From contig NZ_PHUG01000001.1 of NCBI RefSeq assembly GCF_002813325.1, positions 1,674,001 through 1,738,000 on the forward strand: 64,000 nt of DNA, given 5' to 3'. This DNA is from Janthinobacterium sp. 64 (GTDB lineage: Bacteria; Pseudomonadota; Gammaproteobacteria; Burkholderiales; Burkholderiaceae_D). The position numbers and the translations under genes were made by a program. How positions within the stretch are numbered: the first letter of the stretch is position 1; each line of letters opens with the position of its first letter. The notes beneath the pieces are model-generated. The model was given only the letters and a program-made list of their open reading frames with translations, searched no databases and was not told the DNA's origin. This document shows, piece by piece, positions 1-10,500 of this stretch.

Positions 1-387
1 ATCGTGCTCGACATCGACCTGTTCAAACAGGTCAACGACGATTTTGGCCACCCGGCCGGCGACGGCGTGATCCAGGCCGTGGTCGACTGCCTGAAGGGAT
101 TATTGGGACAAGAGACGGCCATCGGCAGGGTCGGCGGTGAAGAGTTTTCCGTGGTCTGGCCCACATCTTCGCGCGACGAGGCGGCGCAAATCGCGCAGCG
201 CATCTGCGAGAGCGTCGGCCGCCAGCGCCATGCGCCACCCATCACGCGCGCCATCACCGTCAGCGTTGGCCTGAGCTGGAACCGCGCCGGCACGCCGTTC
301 GAGACGGCCTACAGCCATGCCGACCAAGCCCTGTACCAGGCCAAGCGCGAAGGACGCAACTGCGTGCGCCAGTGGCTGGAGAGCTGA
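1..387 (+). CDS. Diguanylate cyclase GGDEF domain, C-terminal fragment
   Basis: Open from the window edge to a TGA at 385-387; the 5' part lies outside. The fragment is most of a GGDEF domain, which makes cyclic di-GMP from two GTP. It has the metal/substrate segment DIDLFKQVNDDFGH, the active-site signature GGEEF, and the C-terminal ADQALYQAKREGRN helix typical of the family. The residues just before GGEEF (GQETAIGRV) do not contain the RxxD inhibitory site, so feedback inhibition by c-di-GMP is probably absent. Any N-terminal sensor domain is not visible. It converges on the next gene with a 14-nt gap. Confidence 0.9.
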   Translation: MVLDIDLFKQVNDDFGHPAGDGVIQAVVDCLKGLLGQETAIGRVGGEEFSVVWPTSSRDEAAQIAQRICESVGRQRHAPPITRAITVSVGLSWNRAGTPFETAYSHADQALYQAKREGRNCVRQWLES

Positions 388-401
388 ATCAGCGCACTGA
401 A

Positions 402-1127
402 TCAGCGATGATGCTCGCGCGCCATGCTGCCGTCGCGGCGCATGGCCGCTGCGGCGCGCTGCATGGCAGCCACCTGCGCCTCGGGTACCTTGAGGTTACA
501 GGCCAGGTAAGTCTGCACGCGGTTAAAGGTCAGCAGCGGCACCACTTTGCCCTCCCACTCCTTGCCGGCAAATGGTTTGCTGCCCACCGCCATGCCGACG
601 GCCCACAGGTCGATGCGCCCCAGCAGCAGCTTTTGCGGATTGAGCCACTCCTGCGTCACGGGCGCCACGTTCATGCCATGCTGGCGCAGGTAGTCGTCGC
701 GCGCGTCGCCGAGCACCGTGCCGATCACCAGGCCGCGCGCATCGGCCAGCGTGCGCAAGGTCAGATGCCGCTCGGCCAGGCCGTAGAGTATCCATTCCGC
801 TTCGTTGAGGGGGCCGATCCAGCGAAATTGCGCTTCGCGCTCCTGCGTGCGGCTGGTGGAAAAGATGCAGGTATCAGGCTCGCGCAGCGCCTGCGCGTAC
901 GCGCGCTTCCACGGCAGCAATTCGATACTGTAGGCGATACCGGCGCGCGCCATGATGTCGCGCACCTTGAGCGTTTCCCGTCCCACGACGACATTGCCTT
1001 CCATCATGCTCGATGGCGGCAAGTGCTCGCCGACGATACGCACGTCTACCGCCGCGGCCAGCGCCGGCATCAGCAGCGCCACTGCCAGCAGCCACGCCAT
1101 GCTTGCTTGTTTCATGCTTGCTTTCAT
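402..1127 (-). CDS. Periplasmic solute-binding protein, SBP_bac_3-like
   Basis: 241 residues with an N-terminal signal peptide (hydrophobic core AWLLAVALLMPALA, likely cleavage near AAA-VD). The body resembles family 3 extracellular solute-binding proteins: an opening VRIVGEHLPPSS strand, the LLPWKRAYAQAL segment, and a second lobe with IGTVLGDARDDYLRQHG and RIDLWAVG. No permease or ATPase gene is adjacent, so this may be an orphan binding protein or a sensor-type relative rather than part of an ABC importer. Substrate is unknown. No strong Shine-Dalgarno precedes the chosen ATG; ATG at residue 6 is an alternative start. It lies downstream of selC on the same strand, about 145 nt away. Confidence 0.8.
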   Translation of the reverse strand: MKASMKQASMAWLLAVALLMPALAAAVDVRIVGEHLPPSSMMEGNVVVGRETLKVRDIMARAGIAYSIELLPWKRAYAQALREPDTCIFSTSRTQEREAQFRWIGPLNEAEWILYGLAERHLTLRTLADARGLVIGTVLGDARDDYLRQHGMNVAPVTQEWLNPQKLLLGRIDLWAVGMAVGSKPFAGKEWEGKVVPLLTFNRVQTYLACNLKVPEAQVAAMQRAAAAMRRDGSMAREHHR

Positions 1128-1272
1128 CTGCTACAGGGGAATCAAGCCGATGTTACCATCGGCTCACCCTGGCATCGCCGCATATTATCAATTACACCAT
1201 TTATTTTCCGCAGCGTGGCAACAAGCCAACGCCGGGAGAACGCCATGCGGAAGAGGATGGGAGGAAAGTAAC

Positions 1273-1368
1273 TGGCGGAAAACAGTAGGAGTCGAACCTA
1301 CGGGAGAACGTCTGACGCCCTCCACCGGGTTTGAAGCCCGGCCACATCACCGGATGAGTGTGCTTTCC
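1273..1368 (-). tRNA. selC: tRNA-Sec (anticodon TCA)
   Basis: A 96-nt tRNA with an encoded 3' CCA. It has the 8-bp acceptor stem expected of tRNA-Sec (GGAAAGCA against TGTTTTCC, one G-T pair), an anticodon loop CTTCAAA giving anticodon TCA, a long variable arm (about GGAGGGCGTCAGACGTTCTCC region) and a T-arm GGTTCGACTCC. These are the features that set tRNA-Sec apart from normal tRNAs. It starts 12 nt after the selB stop on the same strand, so it may be co-transcribed with selA-selB and released by processing. It reads UGA in fdnG. Confidence 0.96.
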
Positions 1369-1380
1369 GCGGTGCCTGAG

Positions 1381-3336
1381 CTAGCTGTTGGGCAAGGCTG
1401 CCGTATAGGACCATAGCGCTTGCGGGCGTAATAGATGCCCATTGCCAACACGGCGAGTATAACCGACGCGGTCGAAGAATTCCAAGACCTGGATCGCCCG
1501 CTTGCGGCCCAGACCGCTGGCATCGCGGAAGGTGGCCGCGCCCACGGCGCCGGAACCGGGCGCCAGGCCTTCGTCCAGCTCCGCTTTTTCGGCCAGAGTG
1601 CGCACCAGTTGCGCCAGCTCGGCCAGCGCCGCCTGGTGATAAAACAGGTCGTGCACCACCTGGCTGATCTGCCCTGCCTTGGCCAGCTTGCGCAGCAGCC
1701 TGCGCGTTTCATCCTCGGCCAGGCCGAAGCCGCGCGCCAGGTCGCGCGTCCACGGCGGCTCGAAGCGCCCCTGCTCCAGCGCGGCCAGCAAGGGCTCGGC
1801 CAGCGCCTGCTCCTGCGGCGTCAGTTCCACGCTGTGCGTCGGCAGATGCAGGCTGGCGCCGCGCGCCAGCACTCTGCCCTGCGCCAGCAAGCCTTCGACC
1901 AGATGGCTCCACAAGGCGTCTTCCATCTCCGCGTCGACGATGCGTTTCAAACGCCACAGTTCCGGCCCCGCCTCGTCGGGGGCGCGCGCATGGAAGACGT
2001 CCAATGCTGCCAGCACGCGCTCTTCCAGCGCCAGCAGCGCCGCCGGTGCCAGCAACAGGGCGTCGCCACCGCGCAGGGCGATGCGCCGCGTCTCGGCCGG
2101 CAGCGCGATGGCGTTCGCCGGCAGCAGCGACAGGCGCACCAGCAGCGACTCGCGCAGGCCCAGCGGGCTTTGCGCCAGCAGGGCCGCAATATCGCCCTGC
2201 GCGATGAACGCGGCCAGCGCATCGAGCCAGGCCAGCCTGGCCGGGCTGCGCCGCTTGCGCGCGGGGCCGAACGGGTCGAGCACCATGCCGCCGCCCACCG
2301 TCTGCGTCGCTTGCGCATTGCGCACGACGAAGCGGTCTCCCGGCACGCCGTGCATGGGAGACTCGAACACCAGTTGTACTCGGCCCGTCTGCCCCGGCGA
2401 CAGCGTCTCGCCATCGAGCATGACGGCGCGCGCCAGCTGGTGCGCCGCGCCCAGGTGCACGTGCAGCGGCGACCAAGCTTTCAATTGCACGCCGGCGTCG
2501 GGCAAGAGCGTCAATTCCACGTCGAGGCGCTCGGAGCACTGCGCCAGCTCGGGCGCGACGATCCAGTTGCCCCGTTCGATGCGTTCGCGCTCGATGCCGG
2601 CCAGGTTCAGCGCCAGGCGCTGGCCCGCCATGCCCGTCTCGGCCGCGCGGTTCTGCGCATGGATGCTGCGCACGCGCGCGCCTGCGCCGCCGGGCGCCAG
2701 CTGCAGAACGTCGCCCACCCGCGCCGTACCCGCCAGCGCCGTGCCGGTGACGATGGTGCCCTGCCCCGACAAGGTGAACACGCGGTCCACACCGAGGCGG
2801 AACAAGCGCCGCTCGTCGCGCTGCGGCAGGCTGCGCGCCACTTGCGTCAGGTGCGCCAGCAAGGCGGCCACGCCGGGATCGTTGTCGCGGCTGGCGGCCG
2901 TGGGAAAGATCGGGCTGCCCGCCAGCGGCGTGCCGGCCAGCAGCGCTTCGATGTCCGCTTCCACCTGCGCCACGCGGGCGCCGTCGGCGCGGTCGATCTT
3001 GGTCAGCGCCACGGCGCCGCGCGTCACGCCCAGCAGCTGCAAGATGGCCAGGTGCTCGTGCGTCTGCGGCATGATGCCGTCGTCGGCCGCCACCACCAGC
3101 AGGGCAAAGTCGATGCCCGTCACGCCGGACGCCATGGTGCGGATGAATTTTTCGTGTCCGGGCACGTCGATCACGCCCAGCACCGTGCCGTCCGCCAGCG
3201 GCAGATAGGCGTAGCCAAGTTCTATCGAAATGCCGCGCGCCTGCTCTTCCTTCAGGCGGTCCGTGTACACGCCCGTCAGCGCGCGCGTGAGCGTCGTCTT
3301 GCCATGGTCGATATGGCCTGCCGTGCCGACGATCAT
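1381..3336 (-). CDS. selB: Selenocysteine-specific elongation factor SelB
   Basis: 651 residues. SelB is the EF-Tu-like GTPase that carries Sec-tRNA-Sec to the ribosome and binds the SECIS hairpin. The N-terminus starts directly with the GTPase G1 loop ([11 protein letters not shown]), followed by the DVPGHEKF (G3) and TKID (G4) motifs. The middle holds the EF-Tu-like beta-barrel domains ([18 protein letters not shown]). The last roughly 250 residues are the winged-helix repeats that bind the SECIS, ending in [18 protein letters not shown] chose the ATG at 3336 because homologues start [12 protein letters not shown]; the open frame runs 36 codons further upstream, inside selA. Its ATG overlaps the selA stop (ATGA), implying translational coupling. 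selC follows after 12 nt. Confidence 0.97.
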   Translation of the reverse strand: MIVGTAGHIDHGKTTLTRALTGVYTDRLKEEQARGISIELGYAYLPLADGTVLGVIDVPGHEKFIRTMASGVTGIDFALLVVAADDGIMPQTHEHLAILQLLGVTRGAVALTKIDRADGARVAQVEADIEALLAGTPLAGSPIFPTAASRDNDPGVAALLAHLTQVARSLPQRDERRLFRLGVDRVFTLSGQGTIVTGTALAGTARVGDVLQLAPGGAGARVRSIHAQNRAAETGMAGQRLALNLAGIERERIERGNWIVAPELAQCSERLDVELTLLPDAGVQLKAWSPLHVHLGAAHQLARAVMLDGETLSPGQTGRVQLVFESPMHGVPGDRFVVRNAQATQTVGGGMVLDPFGPARKRRSPARLAWLDALAAFIAQGDIAALLAQSPLGLRESLLVRLSLLPANAIALPAETRRIALRGGDALLLAPAALLALEERVLAALDVFHARAPDEAGPELWRLKRIVDAEMEDALWSHLVEGLLAQGRVLARGASLHLPTHSVELTPQEQALAEPLLAALEQGRFEPPWTRDLARGFGLAEDETRRLLRKLAKAGQISQVVHDLFYHQAALAELAQLVRTLAEKAELDEGLAPGSGAVGAATFRDASGLGRKRAIQVLEFFDRVGYTRRVGNGHLLRPQALWSYTAALPNS

Positions 3337-4754
3337 GCGGACAACTCGGCCAGCTGCGCGATGAAGGCCGTTTCGTGCGCCGCTTCCAGGCAGCGCAGAT
3401 CGAGCCACAGGGTATCTTGCCCGATGCGCCCGATCACGGGGCATGGCAAGGCGCGCAAACGCTGTTCCAGCATTCCCAGGGGATTGCTCAGGCGCGAGCC
3501 AGGCGCGCTGCGAATGGCCAGGCCAAAGCTCGGTAGCTGGTCGACGGGCAAGGCGCCGCTACCGATCTGGCTTTTCATCGCTTCGGCCGTGACCACGTAC
3601 TGCATGCCCAGCGCGCCTTGCAGCAGCGGCAGCAGGGTGTGCGCCTGCACGCGCATGGCGGCCGCAGGGCGCGTCAGCAAACGCAAGGTAGTCAGGCGTT
3701 CGGCCAGCAAGTCCGGCGCGCGGTACAGCTGCAGCACCGGGGCCAGTGCGGCCAGGGTCAGCTTGCCGACCCGCAGCGCACGCTTCAGCGGGTTGCGCTT
3801 GATCTTCGCGATCAGGTCGGCGCGCCCGACGATGACGCCGCACTGCGGGCCGCCGAGCAGTTTGTCGCCGCTGAAGGTCACCAGGTCGGCGCCCGCCGCT
3901 ATCGTTTCGCGCACCGTCGTTTCATGCGGCAGACCATACTGCGCCAGGTCGACCAGGGTGCCGCTGCCCAGGTCCACGGCCGTGGGAATGGCGTGTTGCG
4001 CTGCCAGCGGAACCAGTTCGGCCAGCTCCACGCTTTTCGTGAAACCCGTGATCGCGTAATTGCTGCAATGGACCTTCATCAAGAGGGCCGTGTCTTCATT
4101 CACGCCATTGGCGTAATCGGCCAGGTGGGTGCGGTTGGTGCTGCCCACTTCGCGCAGCACGGCGCCCGCGCGCGTCATCACGTCGGGGATGCGGAAGGCG
4201 CCGCCGATTTCCACGAGTTCGCCGCGCGAGACGACGACCTCTTTATTCTGCGCTAGGGTATTGAGCATCAGCAGCACGGCGGCCGCGTTGTTGTTGACGA
4301 TGGTGGCCGCTTCGGCCCCAGTCAGTTCGCGCAGCAATTCCTCGACCAGGTCGTCGCGGTCGCCGCGCTTGCCCGTCTCCAGGTCGAATTCCAGGTTCAT
4401 CGGCCACTGCAGCGCTTCCACCACCGCTTGCACGGCGGCGTCGGGCAGCAGCGCGCGGCCCAGGTTCGTGTGCAGCACGGTGCCCGTCAGGTTGAACACG
4501 GCGCGCAGCTGCGGGCGCGCTTGCGTGTGCAGCCGCTCGGCCATGTGCGCGGCGATGGCGGCGATCGATGCGCCCTCCTCGCCGCATGCACCAAACCCTG
4601 CGCCGGCCAGCATGGCCGTGCGCAGTTCGGCCAGCACGGCGCGCGCGCAGGCCAGGGTTTGCACGCGGCCATAGCGCGCGATCAGTTCCAGGCAAGCCGC
4701 GTCGCCCAAGATGCGGTCGACCGATGGCAGGCGCACGGTTTGCCCCGTCGTCAT
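3333..4754 (-). CDS. selA: L-seryl-tRNA(Sec) selenium transferase SelA
   Basis: 473 residues, the usual length of bacterial SelA. It converts Ser-tRNA-Sec to Sec-tRNA-Sec with selenophosphate, using pyridoxal phosphate. Visible landmarks are the N-terminal domain that binds tRNA-Sec ([19 protein letters not shown]), the [18 protein letters not shown] segment, [15 protein letters not shown], and [16 protein letters not shown] with the PLP-binding lysine. It overlaps fdhE upstream and selB downstream by 4 nt each (ATGA), so fdhE-selA-selB look like one translationally coupled unit. The selenophosphate supplier SelD is not in this window. Confidence 0.97.
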   Translation of the reverse strand: MTTGQTVRLPSVDRILGDAACLELIARYGRVQTLACARAVLAELRTAMLAGAGFGACGEEGASIAAIAAHMAERLHTQARPQLRAVFNLTGTVLHTNLGRALLPDAAVQAVVEALQWPMNLEFDLETGKRGDRDDLVEELLRELTGAEAATIVNNNAAAVLLMLNTLAQNKEVVVSRGELVEIGGAFRIPDVMTRAGAVLREVGSTNRTHLADYANGVNEDTALLMKVHCSNYAITGFTKSVELAELVPLAAQHAIPTAVDLGSGTLVDLAQYGLPHETTVRETIAAGADLVTFSGDKLLGGPQCGVIVGRADLIAKIKRNPLKRALRVGKLTLAALAPVLQLYRAPDLLAERLTTLRLLTRPAAAMRVQAHTLLPLLQGALGMQYVVTAEAMKSQIGSGALPVDQLPSFGLAIRSAPGSRLSNPLGMLEQRLRALPCPVIGRIGQDTLWLDLRCLEAAHETAFIAQLAELSA

Positions 4755-5797
4755 GACGGCTGATCCGAGCTTTTACCCAGCCACAGCAGCGGATTGCCGC
4801 TGGCGCGCTGGTAGCCCGCTTCGCCCACCAGCAGGTCGAGCATCAGGCTGGCCAGGTCGTCGGCCAGCGGTTCGACGTTGTAATCGTGTTCCTGGTTGAA
4901 GACTTTTCGATACGTATGGCAATCGTCGCAGGTTTCCGCGCGCGCCACTTTCTTCGGGTCGTTCGCCTTGTTCGGCAATTTGTCGTCCTTGGCCGCCACG
5001 GGGTCGAACGGTGCTGCGTCGGCCGCGTCCAGGCCCTGGTAGGCGATCTTGCCATTCTGTTCGCAGGTCGAGCACTTCACGCGCACCATATGCCATTCGC
5101 TTTCGCAAATGCCGCAGTGCAGGTAGCGGTAGCCTTGCGACTGGCCGCCGATGCGGATCACGCTGGCGACGGGGTGCGAACCGCAGACGGGGCACAGGGT
5201 GCCCGTTTCCAGGTCCGGCACGCGCGCGGCGCGCAATTGGCTGGCCGACACCGACCATAAAATCTGCAGCGCGGCGGCGACGAACGGCGCATGCATGGGA
5301 TTGAGGTTGTCGCCGTTTTCATCGAGCACGGCGTCGGCGCAGGCGTCCAGCGCTGGCGCGTCGAGCGCGCGCAGCTGGGCCAGCACCTGGGTCAGTCCGC
5401 CCGACAATGCCGGCTGGCTGGCCGCCGTGGCGGCCAATTCATCGAGCAGGCTGGCAAAGATGTCGCGCCACACGGGCGGACGGGCGCCATTCACGGGCAG
5501 CACCGGCATGCGGTGCTGGATGGCGCGGCGCAGCGCGTCGGGGTCGGCGGCGGGCACGGCGCCGGGCGCCAGTTTTCCCACCACGGCGGCCTGCGCATCG
5601 GCCAGCGCGGCCATCAGCACCAGGTAACCCTGCATGCCCGCGTCGACGGGGATGCCCTTGATTTTGCCCTGCGCCAGCTCGCGCAAGCGCTGTGCGCGCG
5701 CCGTAAACAGGCTGTCAGGCTGCGGCAGCAGCAGGCGCGGAATCGCGTTGTGGTCCAGGCCTTCGATTTCGCCTGGCTGAAGAATGCGTTGTACCAA
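4751..5797 (-). CDS. fdhE: Formate dehydrogenase accessory protein FdhE
   Basis: About 348 residues. FdhE is needed for maturation or activity of respiratory formate dehydrogenases and binds iron through a rubredoxin-like region. Paired CxxC motifs are visible in the C-terminal half: [27 protein letters not shown] and CDDCHTYRK. There is no ATG near the N-terminus. The best start is TTG at 5797, because homologues begin with a QRIL-PGEI motif and a GGGA sits 8 nt upstream. The frame is open to another TTG at 5857, which lacks a ribosome-binding site. The stop overlaps the selA ATG by 4 nt. A hairpin (5870-5896) separates it from fdnI. Confidence 0.92.
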   Translation of the reverse strand: MVQRILQPGEIEGLDHNAIPRLLLPQPDSLFTARAQRLRELAQGKIKGIPVDAGMQGYLVLMAALADAQAAVVGKLAPGAVPAADPDALRRAIQHRMPVLPVNGARPPVWRDIFASLLDELAATAASQPALSGGLTQVLAQLRALDAPALDACADAVLDENGDNLNPMHAPFVAAALQILWSVSASQLRAARVPDLETGTLCPVCGSHPVASVIRIGGQSQGYRYLHCGICESEWHMVRVKCSTCEQNGKIAYQGLDAADAAPFDPVAAKDDKLPNKANDPKKVARAETCDDCHTYRKVFNQEHDYNVEPLADDLASLMLDLLVGEAGYQRASGNPLLWLGKSSDQPS

Positions 5798-5869
5798 TGG
5801 AGTTTTCCCATCAAAAAAGGGGATGTAAAAGTATTTTAATCGATACGGTCGCGGCAAGCCGCAAAGAAA

Positions 5870-5896
5870 GGGGTCAGTCCCTTCGGGTCTGACCCC
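5870..5896. repeat. Intergenic hairpin with GGGGTCAG/CTGACCCC arms
   Basis: Two 12-nt arms (5870-5881 and 5885-5896) pair with one T-T mismatch around a TTC loop; the apex can also form a C(TTCG)G tetraloop. It lies between fdnI and fdhE and has no T-run on either strand, so it is not a classical intrinsic terminator. It could stabilise the upstream fdn mRNA or reduce read-through into fdhE-selAB. I recall GGGTCAGACCC-type palindromes as frequent between genes in related betaproteobacteria, but cannot count them here. Confidence 0.6.
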
Positions 5897-5935
5897 AGCA
5901 GTTGCAGTTGGGTTTAATTACGATTACGAAGAGCC

Positions 5936-6607
5936 TTAGTCCTTCGTATTGCGAATAACCGCCTCAAACCACTTCGGATGGTGCTTGCGCGCCCAGCCGT
6001 AGGTGACGGTGCCGCGCACCATGGCGCCGATCGAACCCTTGACCCACAGGGCCGCGTAGATGTGCACGATGATGGCGCAGATGATGGCAAACGCGCAACC
6101 GGCATGCAGCAAGGCGGCAAAGCGCACCACGTCGATCGGGAAGTAGAACGCAAAATACGCGCGCCAGATCACGATACCCGACAGCAGCAAGCCGATCATG
6201 CTGACCAGCAACACGAAGAACAGGACCTTCTGGCCGGCATTGTATTTGCCGATCTTCGGAAGCTTCTCCTCGCGGTTGTGGAGCACGTCGTCCATCTGTT
6301 TGAGCCACTGCTTGTCGCCGTCCTCGAACTTGTTGTGGTGCCAGAAACGCAGCACGAGGATCGCGAACGAGACAAACATCACCAGGCCGGCAAACGGATG
6401 CAGGATGCGCGTCCATTGCCCGCCGCCGAACAGGTTCGCCAGCCACGCCATCGAGGGATGGAACATGGCCAGGCCGGACAATGCCAGCATGACGAAGCTG
6501 ATGGCGGTGACCCAGTGATTCGTGCGCTCGTTCGGGTTGTAGCGTTCGATCAAGGGGTTGCCATCCTTGTCGCGCAGCTTGCCGTCGTGATGTTCACTAT
6601 GCTTCAT
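5936..6607 (-). CDS. fdnI: Formate dehydrogenase gamma subunit (cytochrome b556)
   Basis: 223 residues. This is the membrane subunit that anchors the periplasmic alpha-beta dimer and passes electrons through two b haems to quinone. Four hydrophobic segments are visible: [56 protein letters not shown] and [26 protein letters not shown]. Histidines placed for haem ligation include NHWV, LHPF, LHAG and VHIY. The length is close to E. coli FdnI/FdoI. The ATG lies 11 nt inside the 3' end of fdxH, so translation is probably coupled. Sequence alone does not say whether the complex is nitrate-linked (Fdn) or aerobic (Fdo). Confidence 0.95.
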   Translation of the reverse strand: MKHSEHHDGKLRDKDGNPLIERYNPNERTNHWVTAISFVMLALSGLAMFHPSMAWLANLFGGGQWTRILHPFAGLVMFVSFAILVLRFWHHNKFEDGDKQWLKQMDDVLHNREEKLPKIGKYNAGQKVLFFVLLVSMIGLLLSGIVIWRAYFAFYFPIDVVRFAALLHAGCAFAIICAIIVHIYAALWVKGSIGAMVRGTVTYGWARKHHPKWFEAVIRNTKD

Positions 6608-7517
6608 GCTGTTCCTCCCGGATGCGCTTGGCCTCTTCCAGCGCTTCGTGCTCTTCGTCCTTGCTCACTTCGTTCGGACCGACACGCGTGTAATGGAACA
6701 GGCCTGCCAGGGCCGTGGCGGCCATGCCGGCCACCGCCAGCGGTTTGGACCAGCCCTTCCAGAAGCCCACCATCGGGCTGATGCGCGGGCGTTCCGGCAA
6801 GTTCGAATACAGCTTCGGCTTGTCGGCATGGTGCAGCACGTACATCACGTGCGTGCCGCCCACGCCCAGCGGATCGTACAGTCCCGCGTTCTCGAACCCG
6901 CGCGACTTCAGGTCGACGATGCGCTCTTCCGCATGCACCTTCATGTCTTCCTTGGTGCCGAAGACGATGGCGCCCGTCGGGCAGGTTTTCACGCAGGCCG
7001 GTTCCTGGCCCACGGCCACGCGGTCCGAGCACAAGGTGCACTTGTAGGCGCGGTCGTCCTTTTTCGAAATGCGGGGCACGTCGAAAGGACAGCCGGCCAC
7101 GCAGTAGCCGCAGCCGATGCAGTTTTCCTGGTGGAAGTCCACGATGCCGTTCGTGTACTGCACGATGGCGCCCGGCGCCGGACAGGCCTTCAGGCAGCCC
7201 GGATCCTCGCAGTGCATGCAGCCATCCTTGCGGATCAGCCATTCGAGGTTGCCGTCGTTGTTTTCGTGTTCGGCAAAACGCATCACCGTCCACGATTGCG
7301 GCGTCAAGTCCGTCGGATTGTCATAGGTGCCATGGTTTTCGCCGACTTCGTCACGCAAGTCGTTCCATTCCATGCACGCCGTCTGGCAAGCCTTGCAGCC
7401 GATGCATTTCGACACATCGATCAGCTTGGCCACGGTGCCCGTCACCGGGCTGCGCGCTTGCGGCGGGGTCACCGTGGTCGCCGACAGGCGCCGGATATCT
7501 AAGGATTGCAGTGCCAT
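6597..7517 (-). CDS. fdxH: Formate dehydrogenase beta subunit (iron-sulfur)
   Basis: 306 residues. This electron-transfer subunit links the catalytic alpha subunit to cytochrome b. Four [4Fe-4S] cysteine sets are visible: [35 protein letters not shown] and [21 protein letters not shown] single C-terminal membrane helix ([17 protein letters not shown]) precedes a charged tail, as in E. coli FdnH. GGAG 7 nt before the ATG supports the start. It lies 13 nt downstream of fdnG and overlaps fdnI by 11 nt. Confidence 0.96.
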   Translation of the reverse strand: MALQSLDIRRLSATTVTPPQARSPVTGTVAKLIDVSKCIGCKACQTACMEWNDLRDEVGENHGTYDNPTDLTPQSWTVMRFAEHENNDGNLEWLIRKDGCMHCEDPGCLKACPAPGAIVQYTNGIVDFHQENCIGCGYCVAGCPFDVPRISKKDDRAYKCTLCSDRVAVGQEPACVKTCPTGAIVFGTKEDMKVHAEERIVDLKSRGFENAGLYDPLGVGGTHVMYVLHHADKPKLYSNLPERPRISPMVGFWKGWSKPLAVAGMAATALAGLFHYTRVGPNEVSKDEEHEALEEAKRIREEQHEA

Positions 7518-7530
7518 TATTGAGCTCCCA

Positions 7531-10500
7531 TCATGCTTTTTCCACCTTCACGAGGAAGGACTTGAATTCCGGCGTTTGCGAATTCGCATCCCCCACGCCC
7601 GGCGTCAGGGTATTGATCAGATACCCTGGCTTGGCCACGCCCGTAAAGCCCCAGTGCAGCGGCAGGCCCACGGTATGCACCTGCTTGCCCTCGATCGTCA
7701 ACGCCTTGATGCGCTTGGTGACGACGGCCTTGGCGATGATGTGACCCCGCTTGGAACTGACGCGCACTTCGCCACCGGCAACGACGCCGATGCTCTTGGC
7801 CAGCTCTTCGCCGATTTCAACGAATTGCTGCGGCTGGATGATCGCATTCAGGCGTGCATGCTTGGTCCAGTAATGGAAATGCTCGGTCAGGCGGTAGCTG
7901 GTGGCCACATGCGGATACTCCTCATGCGTGCCGAACATTTTCCGGTCATCGGCGAACACGCGCGCGGCCGGATTGCTGGTCGCCTGCGGGTTTTTCGGAT
8001 GCATGGGGTTGTAGCCCAGCGGATTTTCAAACGGCTCGTAATGCTCGGGGAACGGGCCTTCGGCCATGGCGCCGCGCGCAAAGAAGCGCGCCACGCCCTC
8101 GCCCAGCATGATGAACGGACCCATGCCGTTTTCCGGCGGTTCGTCGACCTTGAAGTCGGGAATATCGGCCCCGCTCCAGTTCGTGCCATTCCACTCGATG
8201 AGCTTGCGGGTCGGATCGAAAGCCTTGCCCTTCAAGTCGCATGAAGCGCGGTTGTACAGCACGCGGCGGTTCGCCGGCCACGCCCAGGCCCAGCCCAGCG
8301 TCTGGCCGATACCGGTCGGGTCGCTGTTGTCGCGCCGTCCCATCTGGTTGCCCGCCTGCGTCCAGCTGCCGGCGAAGATCCAGCAACCGCTGGTGGTCGT
8401 GCCGTCGTCGCGCAATTGCGCAAACGAAGCCAGCTGCTCGCCCTTTTTCACCAGCAGCTTGGTCGGATCCTTGAGATCGTACAAGTCGGCCAGCGCCTTG
8501 CCGTTGAATTCGCGGGCGATTTCTTCGGGCTGCGGGTTATGCGGCTGCGCATAATTCCACGTCAGGTTGAGAATAGGATCGGGGAACTTGCCGCCCTCTT
8601 TCTGGTACATGCTACGCATGCGCAAGAACAGGCCCGACATGATCTCCAGGTCGCTGCGCGCCTGGCCCGGCGGTTCGGCCGCCTGCCAGTGCCACTGCAG
8701 CACGCGCGAGGAACTCACCAGCGAACCGCGCTCTTCGGCGAAGCAGCTGGTCGGCAAGCGGAACACTTCCGTCATGATCTTGGTGGGATCGACTTCGTGG
8801 TATTGCCCGTGCGGCTTCCAGAATTCGCCCGTTTCCACAGCCAGCGGGTCCATGATGACGAGGAACTTCAGCTTAGCCAGCGCTTCCGTGACCTTCTGCT
8901 TGTTCGGCGCGGACGCCAGCACATTGAAGCCCTGGCAGATATAACCCGTCATCTTGCCTTGGTGCATGTTCTCGATGGCTTGCATCAAGTCATACGGCTT
9001 GTCGAGCTTTGGCAGGTAGTCGAAGGCGTAGTTGTTTTCCGCAGTGGCAAAGTCGCCCCACCACGTCTTCATGAAGCTGACGTGGAATTTGCGGTAATTG
9101 CTCCAGTAGCTGAGCTGGTTCGGCCGCAGCGGCTTGGTGGCGCGCGCGGCGATATAGCCATCGAAATCCTGCTCGGCTTCGTTCGGCAAGGTCATATAAC
9201 CTGGCAACAGGTTCGACATCAGGCCCAGATCGGTCAAGCCCTGGATGTTCGAGTGGCCGCGCAAGGCGTTCATGCCGCCGCCCGCGATGCCCATATTGCC
9301 CAGCAACAGCTGCACCATGGCGCCCGTGCGGATGGTTTGCGCGCCCGTCGAGTGGTGCGTCCAGCCCAGCGCGTACAGGATGGTACCGGCGCGTCCCGGC
9401 ACGGCGGTCGAAGCCAGGGCTTCCGCTACTTTGTGGAACTTGTCGGCCGACACGCCGCACGTCCGCTCGACCATCTCGGTCGTGTAGCGTGCATAGTGCT
9501 TCTTCATCATCTGGTAGACGCAGCGCGGGTGTTCCAGGGTCGGGTCGACCTTGGCGTAGCCGTCGTCGCCGATCTCGTAATCCCAGGTGGCCTTGTTGGT
9601 GTACTTGCCTTTTTCCTTGTCGTAACCCGAGAACAGGCCGTCCTCGAACGCATAGTCTTCGCGCACGATGAAAGGCATGTCCGTGTAGTTGCGCACGTAC
9701 TCATGCTGGATCTTGTCGTTCGTCAGCAGATAATTGATGATCGCGCCGAGGAAGACGATGTCCGTGCCGGTACGCGTGGCGCAGTAGTAATCTGCCACGG
9801 ATGCGGTACGGGTAAAACGCGGATCGACAACGATCAGCTTGGCCTTGTTATGCGCCTTCGCTTCCGTTACCCATTTGAATCCGCAAGGATGTGCTTCTGC
9901 TGCATTGCCGCCCATGACCAAAATCACATCGGCATTCTTGATATCGACCCAATGATTCGTCATCGCGCCACGGCCAAACGTCGGGGCAAGACCTGCCACC
10001 GTCGGTCCGTGTCATACACGCGCCTGATTATCAAAGGTCAGCATCCCCATGCTGCGCACTGTCTTGTGGGTCAGGTAACCGACCTCGTTGCTGCCGGCGG
10101 ACGCGGCCAGCATGCCGGTGGAGAGCCAGCGGTTGACGGTCTTGCCATCGGCATTCTTTTCGATCAGGTTGGCATCGCGGTCATCCTTCATCAGGCGCGC
10201 GATCTTGTCGAGCGCCACATCCCAGGAGATCGGTTGCCATTGCGTGCCGCCCGGTGCGCGGTACTCAGGCACTTTCAGGCGGTTCGGGCTGTGGATGAAG
10301 TCGACCAGGCTGGCGCCTTTCGGGCACAGGGTGCCGCGGTTCACCGGGTGATCGGCATCGCCTTCCACGTGGATGATGCTGGAAACGGCATTTTTTGCGC
10401 CGTCGCCCAGACCATACAGCAGGACGCCACATCCTACCGAACAGTAAGGACAGGTATTGCGTGTCTCGGTGGTGCGAGACAGCTTGTATTGCCGCACTTC

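Noticed and set aside
1435..4059. An 874-codon plus-strand frame opposite selB and selA
   Set aside because: Antisense shadow; selB and selA are unambiguous on the other strand.
10012..10014. TGA splitting the formate dehydrogenase alpha gene, as if it were a pseudogene
   Set aside because: Both halves are in the same frame, the context matches known Sec sites, a SECIS follows, and selA, selB and selC are in the same operon.
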